64,000 nt of DNA from Tyto alba (taxonomy: Eukaryota; Chordata; Aves; Strigiformes; Tytonidae). This document shows, one piece after another, positions 39,801 through 47,600 of this stretch. The stretch spans positions 16,650,698-16,714,697 of the forward strand of contig NW_024881321.1 of NCBI RefSeq assembly GCF_018691265.1, written 5' to 3'. Numbering within the stretch: the first letter of the stretch is position 1; each line of letters begins with the position of its first letter. The notes under the pieces were generated by a model, which saw only the letters and a program-made list of their open reading frames with translations, made no database searches and was not told where the DNA came from. The position numbers and the translations under genes were made by a program.

Positions 39801-40477
39801 TGCAACTTTTGGGATGAGTAACTGCTAAAACACGCAAGCGCTGCGCTCCTCTGCAGCGTAAACCACATCGGCTCTCTTCCCCCGACATTTCCTACCCATA
39901 CCAGACTCTAACAAACAAAAAAATCCTCGCTGTTCTTCACTCCTACCGTTCAGGCAGCAAAACGTAAAACCGGAATCTCGTCTAAAAGCAGATGCGACGC
40001 GGTGATGCTGAAGGCCTCCTCAGCAGCGGGCAAAGAAGGAAATAAAGCCTTCAGGGCTCAAGCAGACACAAGCGATAAGGGGAAGGCCTCAGCCCGCCTG
40101 AGCACTGCTAGAGGCGCCTCTCCAGGAGCGGTGCGTGGATCCCAGGCCTGAGGCGGGGTGCGGGAGGCCCGGCCGGGCCCGGTGGAGGGGCGCGGGGCCC
40201 CCCCCGAGAGGCAAGGTGCCGCCGAGGGGCCGCTCACCTGGTGGAGGAGGAGGTTGGTGTCGGGCAGCAGGTAGTGCGGAGCGGGGCAGAGGCTGCTGGC
40301 GGGGCCGGGGGGCCGCGGCTGGAGGCCGGCGGTGGGCGCGGAGCCGGCGGGGCGGGGCGGGCAGAGGCGGCACGCGGCGGCGCCGCACGGGATGTCCTCG
40401 CGCAGGTAGTGCTCGCGCACCACCTTCACCACGGCGCCCGCCCGCGTGCGCTTCAGGAAGGTCCGCGAGGTCAGCAT
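18759..40477 (-). CDS. DIS3: DIS3 (RRP44), exosome exo- and endoribonuclease, complete
   Basis: Catalytic subunit of the nuclear RNA exosome: processive 3'-5' hydrolysis by the RNB domain plus endonuclease activity of the PIN domain. Twenty-one coding exons were placed and join in frame to 963 codons plus TAG (human protein 958). The order is a CR3 Cys motif (C31, C36, C39), PIN domain (about 65-190; acidic residues D73, E101, D150 and D181 align with human D69, E97, D146 and D177), two cold-shock domains (about 225-430), RNB domain (about 467-790; D482, D488, D490 and D491 align with the human Mg-binding set including D487), S1 domain (about 840-935) and a Lys-rich tail. The start at 40477 matches the human MLKSKTFLKK start. 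An in-frame upstream ATG at 40606 is noted separately. No inactivating change was seen. Confidence 0.97.
18849..22572 (-). other. DIS3 last intron (3.7 kb)
   Basis: Contains a probable ancient CR1 3' fragment near 21050-21300 and otherwise unremarkable AT-rich sequence. The many 60-120 codon open frames here lack splice context and recognisable products. Confidence 0.6.
21050..21300 (+). repeat. Probable old CR1-type LINE 3' fragment
   Basis: The segment reads ataagtacttttccatacac, then gtgaactgtggaacccgctg, then a gtaaattgctggaagctt block. This follows the order of the older CR1 3' ends shared by birds and other reptiles (cacacag ... ctgtggaactc ... ctgggag). It is diverged, so the ends are approximate. 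Confidence 0.5.
22573..22695 (-). CDS. DIS3: DIS3 coding exon 20
   Basis: Residues 894-934, end of the S1 domain: [19 protein letters not shown] ... [15 protein letters not shown]. Human has SLKIEDTVFHVFDKVKVKI here. Acceptor tttcag, donor gtaagg, phase 0. Confidence 0.94.
23100..23258 (-). CDS. DIS3: DIS3 coding exon 19 (S1 domain)
   Basis: Residues 841-893, [20 protein letters not shown] through [14 protein letters not shown], nearly identical to human. Acceptor gttacag, donor gtatgt, phase 0 at both ends. Confidence 0.96.
23693..23861 (-). CDS. DIS3: DIS3 coding exon 18 (end of RNB domain)
   Basis: Residues 785-840. [17 protein letters not shown] through [15 protein letters not shown], the C-terminal helix region of the RNB fold. 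Acceptor tttcag, donor gtaagt. Confidence 0.96.
24985..25199 (-). CDS. DIS3: DIS3 coding exon 17 (RNB domain)
   Basis: Residues 713-783 plus a split Arg784. It includes [20 protein letters not shown], the [20 protein letters not shown] block and the IRR that leads into exon 18; the last two are RNB family signatures. Acceptor ctctcag, donor gtactt. Confidence 0.96.
26735..26891 (-). CDS. DIS3: DIS3 coding exon 16, with GC donor
   Basis: Residues 661-712, [20 protein letters not shown] through [20 protein letters not shown]. The exon ends AAG followed by GCAAGT, the consensus GC-AG donor. No GT donor preserves the frame with exon 17, which begins [10 protein letters not shown]. Confidence 0.94.
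27622..27804 (+). repeat. CR1 LINE 3'-end fragment, antisense in a DIS3 intron
   Basis: The plus strand reads acagctgtggctgccccctt, ggttcaaggccaggctggac, ctgagcaacctggtctggtg, and ends in caacccaaatccttctgtaa plus attctatgatt. This is the bird CR1 3' end in plus orientation, about 115 bases from DIS3 exon 15. It is 5'-truncated. Confidence 0.93.
27919..28005 (-). CDS. DIS3: DIS3 coding exon 15 (RNB domain)
   Basis: Residues 632-659 with split codons at both ends. [20 protein letters not shown] through DLQTKEL, as in human. Acceptor tttcag, donor gtatgc. Confidence 0.95.
28486..28613 (-). CDS. DIS3: DIS3 coding exon 14 (RNB domain)
   Basis: Residues 589-630. [20 protein letters not shown] through [15 protein letters not shown]. 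Acceptor ttcaag, donor gtaaac. Confidence 0.95.
29238..29322 (-). CDS. DIS3: DIS3 coding exon 13 (RNB domain)
   Basis: Residues 561-588. [20 protein letters not shown] then VKSIIKSK, matching human. Acceptor ctcatag, donor gttagt. Confidence 0.95.
29422..29486 (-). CDS. DIS3: DIS3 coding exon 12 (RNB domain)
   Basis: Residues 539-559. [20 protein letters not shown], then Asp and a split Arg. The human equivalent is [20 protein letters not shown]. Acceptor tttgcag, donor gtatat. Confidence 0.95.
30130..30231 (-). CDS. DIS3: DIS3 coding exon 11 (RNB domain)
   Basis: Residues 505-538. [20 protein letters not shown] through GTTVYLCEK, the conserved [11 protein letters not shown] motif. Acceptor ttttcag, donor gtaatt. 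Confidence 0.96.
31057..31173 (-). CDS. DIS3: DIS3 coding exon 10 (RNB catalytic centre)
   Basis: Residues 466-504. It contains [15 protein letters not shown] with D482, D488, D490 and D491, the metal-binding aspartates of RNase II/R enzymes (human D487 corresponds to D490). All are present. Acceptor atttcag, donor gtattg. Confidence 0.97.
32447..32593 (-). CDS. DIS3: DIS3 coding exon 9
   Basis: Residues 417-465. [20 protein letters not shown] through [20 protein letters not shown], between CSD2 and RNB and nearly identical to human. Acceptor tctcag, donor gtaaca. Confidence 0.96.
33670..33807 (-). CDS. DIS3: DIS3 coding exon 8 (CSD2)
   Basis: Residues 371-416. [20 protein letters not shown] through [17 protein letters not shown]. 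Acceptor caatag, donor gtaagt, phase 0. Confidence 0.96.
33897..34010 (-). CDS. DIS3: DIS3 coding exon 7
   Basis: Residues 333-370. [20 protein letters not shown] then [18 protein letters not shown]. Acceptor taccag, donor gtaagg, phase 0. Confidence 0.96.
34932..35096 (-). CDS. DIS3: DIS3 coding exon 6 (CSD1 end and acidic linker)
   Basis: Residues 278-332. [37 protein letters not shown] and an acidic ENEEERENI end. Acceptor atccag, donor gtatga, phase 0. The acidic linker is the least conserved part. Confidence 0.94.
36021..36185 (-). CDS. DIS3: DIS3 coding exon 5 (CSD1)
   Basis: Residues 223-277. [20 protein letters not shown] through [18 protein letters not shown]. On the minus strand the acceptor is a run of over 20 T followed by aattgaaag, an unusual AAG end, but it is the only site that keeps phase 0. 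Donor gtgagt. Confidence 0.92.
37351..37424 (-). CDS. DIS3: DIS3 coding exon 4
   Basis: Completes Cys198 and encodes residues 199-222, [20 protein letters not shown] then SDDG. The human equivalent is EEYVKSLTANPELIDRLACL. Acceptor ttgtag, donor gtatgc. Confidence 0.95.
37542..37735 (-). CDS. DIS3: DIS3 coding exon 3 (PIN active-site residues)
   Basis: Residues 134-197. [20 protein letters not shown] and [20 protein letters not shown] carry D150 and D181, aligned with PIN residues D146 and D177 in human. Acceptor acatag, donor gtaagt. Confidence 0.96.
38469..38626 (-). CDS. DIS3: DIS3 coding exon 2 (PIN domain)
   Basis: Residues 81-132 and a split Arg133. [20 protein letters not shown] then [16 protein letters not shown]101 aligns with human PIN E97. 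Acceptor cctcag, donor gtaagg. Confidence 0.96.
40238..40477 (-). CDS. DIS3: DIS3 coding exon 1 (start codon, CR3 motif)
   Basis: Residues 1-80, [20 protein letters not shown] through [14 protein letters not shown]. Cys31, Cys36 and Cys39 form the CR3 pattern CX4CX2C, and D73 is the first PIN aspartate. It is GC-rich, with a Pro/Ala-rich insert around residues 40-60. Donor gtgagc. Confidence 0.95.
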
Positions 40478-40559
40478 GGCGCGCGGCGGCACGCGGGGCC
40501 TGCCGGGTCGCTCCCCTTCCCCCACTCCCGGCCTCGGTCGCCGTGGTGATGGCGTCGCG

Positions 40560-40624
40560 CGGCCCCGCCCCCCCCCCCCCCCCAGCCGCCCTGAGGGGCC
40601 GCGCATGCGCCGCCGCCGCCGGAG
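40560..40624 (+). other. PIBF1: Candidate PIBF1 non-coding exon 1 (3' end at 40624)
   Basis: A good donor, ggag|gtgagg at 40625, lies just downstream of the NRF1 motif on the plus strand. Splicing to the acceptor at 41386 would give a short 5' UTR exon and a 762-base first intron. The start near 40560 is a guess. Other weaker donors exist in the island (40993, 41121). Confidence 0.4.
40601..40610. promoter_or_regulatory. NRF1-type palindromic site
   Basis: Exact gcgcatgcgc, the palindromic NRF1 recognition core, 124 bases upstream of the DIS3 ATG and in the middle of the divergent promoter. NRF1 sites are frequent in bidirectional CpG promoters. Binding here is inferred. Confidence 0.7.
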
Positions 40625-41386
40625 GTGAGGGCCTTTCCCCCGGTGTTCGCGGCAGCCTTCCCCCCCCCCCCCCCCCCCGCTGCTGTTACCGGTCGGGCAG
40701 TTGCCTTTCCCGCAGCGCTGGGGTTTGCAGCGGGTAGAGCGGCATCTCCTCCTGCCGCGGAGAACGGGGGAAAAAAAAGGGGGTGGGGGGTGGGTGCTGT
40801 CAGGGGTTTGGCGCCGGCCTGGGCTCCGAGCGCAGCGTTCCCCTCTCTGTGGGGCTCCCAGCAGCGCGCGTTAGCCCGTGCGCCGCCTCGGTGAGGGCCG
40901 CGGTCGGTGCCGGGCGGTTGTAAAAGCACCTGCGGCTGTTCGGTGAGCGAGCCGGGTGAGAGCAGCAGCGCTACGTCTGCAGGCAAGAGGAAGGTGACCG
41001 CTGAAGTTACTCCTCTGCCGTTTGCTCCGGCGAGGCTCGCGGTGCCCCACGTTGCGCGTTCGCTGGCACTGTACGCCTCGGGAGTTTTCGGGGCATTGCT
41101 CTTCCGACAGCGTGAATGGCAGGTGCACATCTTGATTTAGCTGTAACGTCTTACAAGTGAGCTTGATTCACACCGGTATTTAGTTTATTGCAGTCTTGCT
41201 AATAATTATTTAGGAAGAGAGTCCTCGGGCAATTGCCCACTTAAGAGCTTCGAAAATTGTTTTCCTTGGGTGAACAAAAATACATAGTCATGTGATGTCT
41301 AGAAGTATTGCTTAGCGGTCTTGTTTAACTGGTTAATTTTCCATAACGATATAATACCTTTTACTTAATTGTTTTGATTCTTGCAG

Positions 41387-41691
41387 CTGATTCTTCAAGG
41401 AGTTCATCTCAAATTATAACTTCAAAAATAGTGAAGAAAATGTCACATAAAAGCTCTAAGGAAATCAGAAAAGTAAACATTTCTAGCTCCTTGGAGTCTG
41501 AAGATATTAGCTTAGAAACCACAATACCAACTGATGATGTCTCTTCCTCTGAAGAGAGAGAAGGTACTGTTAAAGTCACGAAGCAGCTGATTGAACGGAA
41601 AGAGTTGCTCCATAATCTTCAGCTGCTTAAAATAGAGTTATCTCAGAAAAACTTGATGATTGACAACTTGAAAGTAGAATATTTGACCAAG
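41387..41691 (+). CDS. PIBF1: PIBF1 first coding exon
   Basis: Acceptor ttcttgcag, donor gtaaga. The start ATG at 41440 (context aagaaaATGt) gives [20 protein letters not shown], matching human [20 protein letters not shown]. The bases 41387-41439 are 5' UTR. It encodes residues 1-84. Confidence 0.95.
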
Positions 41692-44600
41692 GTAAGAAGT
41701 GTTGCTCCTTTCGTTGTATAATATTTTCTTGTTTCTAGTGCTTTTGGAGTATGGTAGAAACTTCTGTTCTGAGGAGAATTTCTGTAGTTTGCATGGTGGA
41801 AGCCTAGTTAGTTGCCTTCTGTATGTTTTTGGTTGGTTGGTTTTGTTTGTTGTTTTTTAATGAGAAAATGAGGAAACAGAAATATGGAGAGCTTAGCTGG
41901 CTTGTCCAAGTCATCATACTTATAAATGAATGATGCGGGGTCAAATTAGTTTTTCCTTGTTTAAAAACAAAGGAGAAAGAGCTGTTTGCTTTCAGAAATG
42001 AAGAATGGTTTTGTCACTGTTGTAAGCAGCTTAATAGGGCTTTTAACTTGAGCTTGTGGAATACTAGAAAAAGTAATCTGAATATTATTCAGTGGTCTAT
42101 TAATGAAGTTGTAGCTAGAATATATCAACGTGCTAATAATAGGAGATTTTGTTGTGTACAGTTTCCACTAAGATGCATGAAACTAAGACAGGTGTAAAAG
42201 CTTTGCCACTTACGTGTGCAGTCCACATTTACAACCTACTGTATATTAACTGTGGCTTTCACTAGGTTGCTGTGCTGAGTTGAAGCCTCATTTGAAAATT
42301 AGCTGATCAGGTAGCTATTTTGCTGAAAAAGATAATTTTTAGAACTAAGTCTTTTTTATTTTTAGTTAGTTAGGACAAAATCCATATCATATTTTATGAA
42401 GTCTTAGTATATTTAGAGTTCTTGTTAGACAATCATTAATATACTTCCTGTGGCATTGGGCTTTCCACTTTTTTCTTTCAAGTTGTTCCTTTTGTAAAAT
42501 ATTTTTTAAACGTTATCAAGGTGGCTTCTTTTCTTCATTTTACACTTATATTCTTTATATTTAGATTGAAGAGCTAGAAGAGAAGCTTAATGATGCAATC
42601 CATCAAAAGCAGCTGTTGTCTTTACGACTGGATAGTCAGCTGGCATTACAGCAAGAAGATGCGAGGTATGATGGAAGTAAAACTAAGAACTTCATTTTTA
42701 ATAATTTACCAATATGAACTCAAATTAATTAATGGACAGCTAAAGGAAACTGATTACGAATTGCAGGAGTAGGATTTATTTTGCAGATTATATTAGTATT
42801 TCCATTCTAAAAATTGAATGTACATTTTTAATTTGCATATAAGTAAATCTGAATTAAACTCTCACTGGCTGCAGTTTGTGGTTTTGGTTTTGTAGTTACC
42901 AGGATTCAAAATTTAATAGGAACTGTGAGTAAGAATGTTCTTAAAAGCAATAAAGAGCAAAAGGAGTAGGTAGAGGGGGCAGACTTTCCATCAGTTTAAA
43001 CTGAATTTTTAATAACTCAGTAGCCTAGATGACTTGTGAAAGATAAAGGGATAATGTTTAGCATTTCCAATTAAGATTGCTTATTGGTCAGAAATGCTTT
43101 TGGTTGATAACGTAGAAACTTACTTTTCATCCTGTGTTCCTGAAACATTTTAAGTTAACCTATAGCTGAAAATAGGCTGTCTAGCAGGGTTCTCCAAATT
43201 ACTTCAAGTTAAATGTTTTAACACCTGTGAAGGAAGAGCATTACTTAATAGTCTCATGTTACAGTAGAGGATGCACCAGTTTACAGGATGTGACTAATTC
43301 CAAGTCATATTCTGTAGTAAGTCTAGAACAGATTTAGGGATGTGAAGCCAGACCTGAGATTAGTTACAGTAAAGTCTTTCAACTGGAAGCAGCTGAATGT
43401 CAGAAAAATGTTTGTCATTCTGCATGGTTATTTGCACGAGAGTGGAATATTTTTATGTTGGCCATACTTGAATTATCTGAGGAGTGCTCAGTAAAAAAGT
43501 ACTGATGTGCAAATTATTCTTAATAGGCATAAAAAAACTTGAACTACTTTCCTTTCCCCAATCTTTTCACTAGTTCACCTGTCTGTCTTTACCTCACTTT
43601 TCAGCCCCATTTAGCAGAATTGTACACTATGTGTAGAATATGCCCTTGTGTGACTGCTTTGCTGACCTGGGACTTTCTTTTGTCTTTTTGAAACCAGTGG
43701 GACTGACATCACTTTGTAGTACTAGCTAGTTTTTAATATTACTTTTCAAATAATGTAGGAATTACTGAGTTTTGGAGAATTATTTCATTTGCATATGTTT
43801 TCAAGAGTTACAGCTAAAACCTCCAAAAATGTGGTCGGTCACCATTGATTTAAGTAAAGAAAATGTTTGAAAGTGTTTTTTTAATTTTATAAGTGACATG
43901 CAGTTTCTCTTGTCATATAACCTTGACACTGGTGCTAATAGTAATGACAGTGTTTTAAGGCTGGAAACAAGGTTGCTTGTTCAAATGTAGTAGTGTTTGT
44001 GTTTGTTTTTTTAAAAGAACCCCAACTTTGTATGTTACACTCAGTAGAAAATAAAGGGTTGAGTGTGAAATAGACCGAAACTTGGTAATACACAAATTGA
44101 AGTTACTATTACATTGTTTGGTGATTTGCTTGTTCCTTAGGTTTTGTGTGGAAGTATATTCTGCTTTTTCATGTTTTTAACCTTTTGGTAATTTAAGACT
44201 AATTTATAAATTCAGGTCAGCATATGTGGAGATGGTTACTTCTCAGATCCAGTTTTGTATCGTCAATGACTATGAAGTTCCTGTCTTTTCATATATACTG
44301 TGTCTGAATAAGATTGTGTAACCATGGTGGTATGCACTCTTGTGCTAATTACCTAAACTCTCTGTAAATTTTACCGTCTACCTAATGGTTGTAACTCAGT
44401 CCCTTGCCAGGGTATTGTGAAAGTTTGTCACTTGTATTGCTTGCTACTTAATGTCTTCTGTTTTCAAATCAATCTTGAAGAAAACACCAGGCTCTAATGA
44501 AACAAGAAATGGAAACTATTTTATTGAGACAGAAGCAACTGGAGGAAACAAATCATCAACTAAGGGAGAGGGCTGGAGATATCCGTCGTAGTTTGCGAGA

Positions 44601-47600
44601 CTTGGAATTAACAGATGATTGCTATGAGAAGCTAAAGGCTCTTCCCGACGGTCAGCTTTCTATCCCTGAATATGTTTCTGTGAGTATTGTGTTTTCTATT
44701 GGTTTAAAACATAACTGTATCTTGAGTCTGGCTGGGATGGAGTTAACTTTCTTCACAGGAGCCTGAATCTTGTGGTGCTTCAGGTTTGTGACTAAAACAG
44801 TGTTGGTAAGACACCAATGTTTTGGCTATTTCTGGGCAGTGCTTGCACAGCTAGCTTATAAAGGCTTACTCTTTTCCCCATGCTGCCTCCCCCTGTCCCC
44901 AGTGAGCTAGGGGTGGTCATGAGATTGAGAGAGGACACAGCTGGACAGCTGACCTGAATTACCCAAGGGAATATTGCATGCCACCTAAGGTCATGCTCAA
45001 CAATATAAACGGGAGGTGGAGGAAGAAAGAGGAGGTGGGGTGTGGCTTCCAAGGTGGTTACTGCTCAGAGACTGGCTGACCATCTGTCTGCTTGTGGGAG
45101 GTGGTTAGTCATTGTCTTTGTGTGGCTTTTTTTTTTTTAATTCACCTCTCTCCTTCCTTCACTAATTAAACTGTAGAGAAAACTTGACACTTCAGTTTTC
45201 TTGCTTTCATTCTTCTCACTCCCTCTGTTCTGCTCCCACTGGAGGCTACAAGTGAGCGAGCAGCCTTATGGGTGCTTGGCTGCTGGCCAGGGTCAACACA
45301 CCACAAGTAGTAAATTGTTTTTGTTTACAATTTAAAGGGATGCGTATATAATAGAAGCCTATCTGTATTCTTAGAATACTTATTCTTCCCTAACTAGAAA
45401 TAAAGGAACTTCAGAGGCAGATGTGCTTCTGGATCGGTCTGTTACGACTGGATTCCAGTAAAGAGGGGAACCTTTTAATCCCAGACTCTGATGTTTTAAA
45501 GAGATTAAACTGCTGATCTGTATTAAGAAGGTTAACTAGATAGGGTGTTACAATTAAATGGTGGGCACACTTTGATGATATGAAATACAGCAGGCTGAAT
45601 ATAGGAATTTGAAACTCAGCTTGCCAGAACCGCAAGGTGAGATGGCTCTTGCAAACATCTCTTACATTTCCCTCATGTTTTCCATCTGGCCCTTTCCTAC
45701 CTGACTAAAAGCAGGCAATAAAGTGTACCTCAAAGTCTACTTTAGGACTTATTTTCTTGATTTAAGAAGTTTGTTAATTAAAGTTTATGGGTAGAGGAAG
45801 GGGCAGGGGTATACTCTGCTTGCAATAAAAGGCTATGCCTTCACAGGCCATGGGACATGTTTAGATCATCTGGGCTCACTTCTGTGAATGAAGAAGATTT
45901 AGACAGATGAACCTTAATTCACCAAAGTATTAACATTGTACTTATCTATAGAGCTAGTTATTAAGGAAACTGCAAATAACATAATGTTAAAAAGCTTAGT
46001 GTATTTGTTAAAGTATAAATGCTGCGTGAATGAGTTCTCTTGCTGGGTGAAAGTCATGGAATACTGTGCTCTAAATATGTACAGAGAAGTAAAAGTTGTC
46101 GTTATTATCTAAAGGATGTTCTTGGGTACATCTTTTCAAAAGTTCTAAAATTTGGACTTTTGAAAGTGCTAGGAAAATCTTAAGGCTCTGAGTGATAAAC
46201 AAGGACACTTAGCTTGCAGCCTATTAGGTTATTAACCCCTAGCTGTCTACCGCACTCATTGCCCTCTATAGAAGGATTTGAGGGGTTTTTGTTGACTTCT
46301 GCACCACCGTGGTTGATAAAGCAGATTTTTAACACAAACTGAAATCCATGCCAGCTTGCTTGAAATTGATGTGCAGGAAGCTCCAGTGCTTCAGGAGTTG
46401 ATTGACAGTCAGTACAAAAGGTTGTGGTGTAGCTAGGCAGGACAGACACCAGGAGTTAGTAACCTTCCCAGCTGCTTTAAGTGAAGCTTTCACAGCACAG
46501 TTAGAGTGCTTAGATTGTATTTGTGAGTAAAAAGGGGCTCTAAAAAGATGTGAAGCAGGAGAGGCAAGTAACAGCCACCTTCTACCCCTAATCTACCTTT
46601 CTTTTCCTCTTGTGTTCAACCAATAAATGCGACTTTTGTCTGTGAATCAAACTCTTTTAGTTATGTATTCAGTGAGGCCCCCTTCCTCTTTAAAGATACG
46701 TCACTTTTTACTTTTGAATTGGTCCTTTTTTGGCCAAATTATTTTTATTTTATTTTTTTCTGTAGAAGACATTCTAAAGATACACTGTAGTAAGATGCTG
46801 TTTTCTGCTCCTTCTCTCAAGTTCTTTGGCAACTTCTTTTGGCAACAGAATCAGTATTAGTTAAACTCAATGATTGTTTATCATTACTTTGAGTTATTCA
46901 GCTGATACAGATGCTGGGAGGCTACAGAACTGTTTTGCATATCCTGTCTGTGCATCTGTTTGACTTCTGAAGGCTAGGAAATGGATGTTGAAGGCAAAAA
47001 GTAATTTTTCCGATGCTGTTTTCTGCTTTGCTTACCTAAGGAAGAATTGGGCATTTCTCAGTCTCATAAAATCTCTGGCTCCCGATCTATGTGCAGACTA
47101 GTAGTATAGCCTACTGATATTAGGGTAAAATTCTCCTTGGCGTGAGAGTTCAGCTTAGAGAAAACTTGACCAGGAAATTTCCACTCTTTTTTCTAATTAT
47201 CAATTAGAAAATACTGCCTTACAGTTTTCCAGCATAGAAGTAAATGTATATATAATGCTTATACTTTATTTGAAACCTGGTATACTGGACAAACAGCAGG
47301 AAGTGCTTAAATAAAGATTTTGGCTATAGAGATATTGCAAGTTTAAAATGCTAGAATTAAAACAAATATGAGATGTTTTTCACTATTCTTCCACAAAGGG
47401 GTGCAATAGTGACATGTTAGAGTGAAGACCAAGCAATATTTAATGTTAATGATGATAACAAATGAAAAATTATGTCTTAAGCATCTTTCTCTTAAAAACA
47501 TGCTTTTTTCTTTTGAACTTATATGCAAAAATTTAGATTTTTTTAACCATTTATAGAAATTACTTTTGAAACAGTATATGCAAAATTTTAAAGCACTTAA

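Larger units (their letters stand above)
40080..41110. promoter_or_regulatory. CpG-rich bidirectional promoter, DIS3 / PIBF1
   Basis: A block of very high G+C and dense CpG in otherwise AT-rich DNA. It covers DIS3 coding exon 1 and the space before PIBF1. The two genes point away from each other with 963 bases between their start codons. There are GC boxes (ccccgccccc at 40564 onward) and poly-C runs, and no evident TATA box, as expected of a housekeeping CpG-island promoter. Confidence 0.85.

Noticed and set aside
40135..40737. Long plus-strand open frame (200 codons) opposite DIS3 exon 1
   Set aside because: Gly/Arg/Pro/Ala-rich translation caused by the GC-rich promoter island; it lies antisense to the conserved DIS3 N-terminus and has no recognisable product.
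40471..41130. 219-codon minus-strand open frame across the promoter
   Set aside because: Out of frame with DIS3 and of low-complexity Ala/Gly composition over the CpG island.
41374..41439. Upstream in-frame ATG (41374) as PIBF1 start
   Set aside because: It lies before the acceptor at 41386, so it is intronic; the conserved start is 41440.
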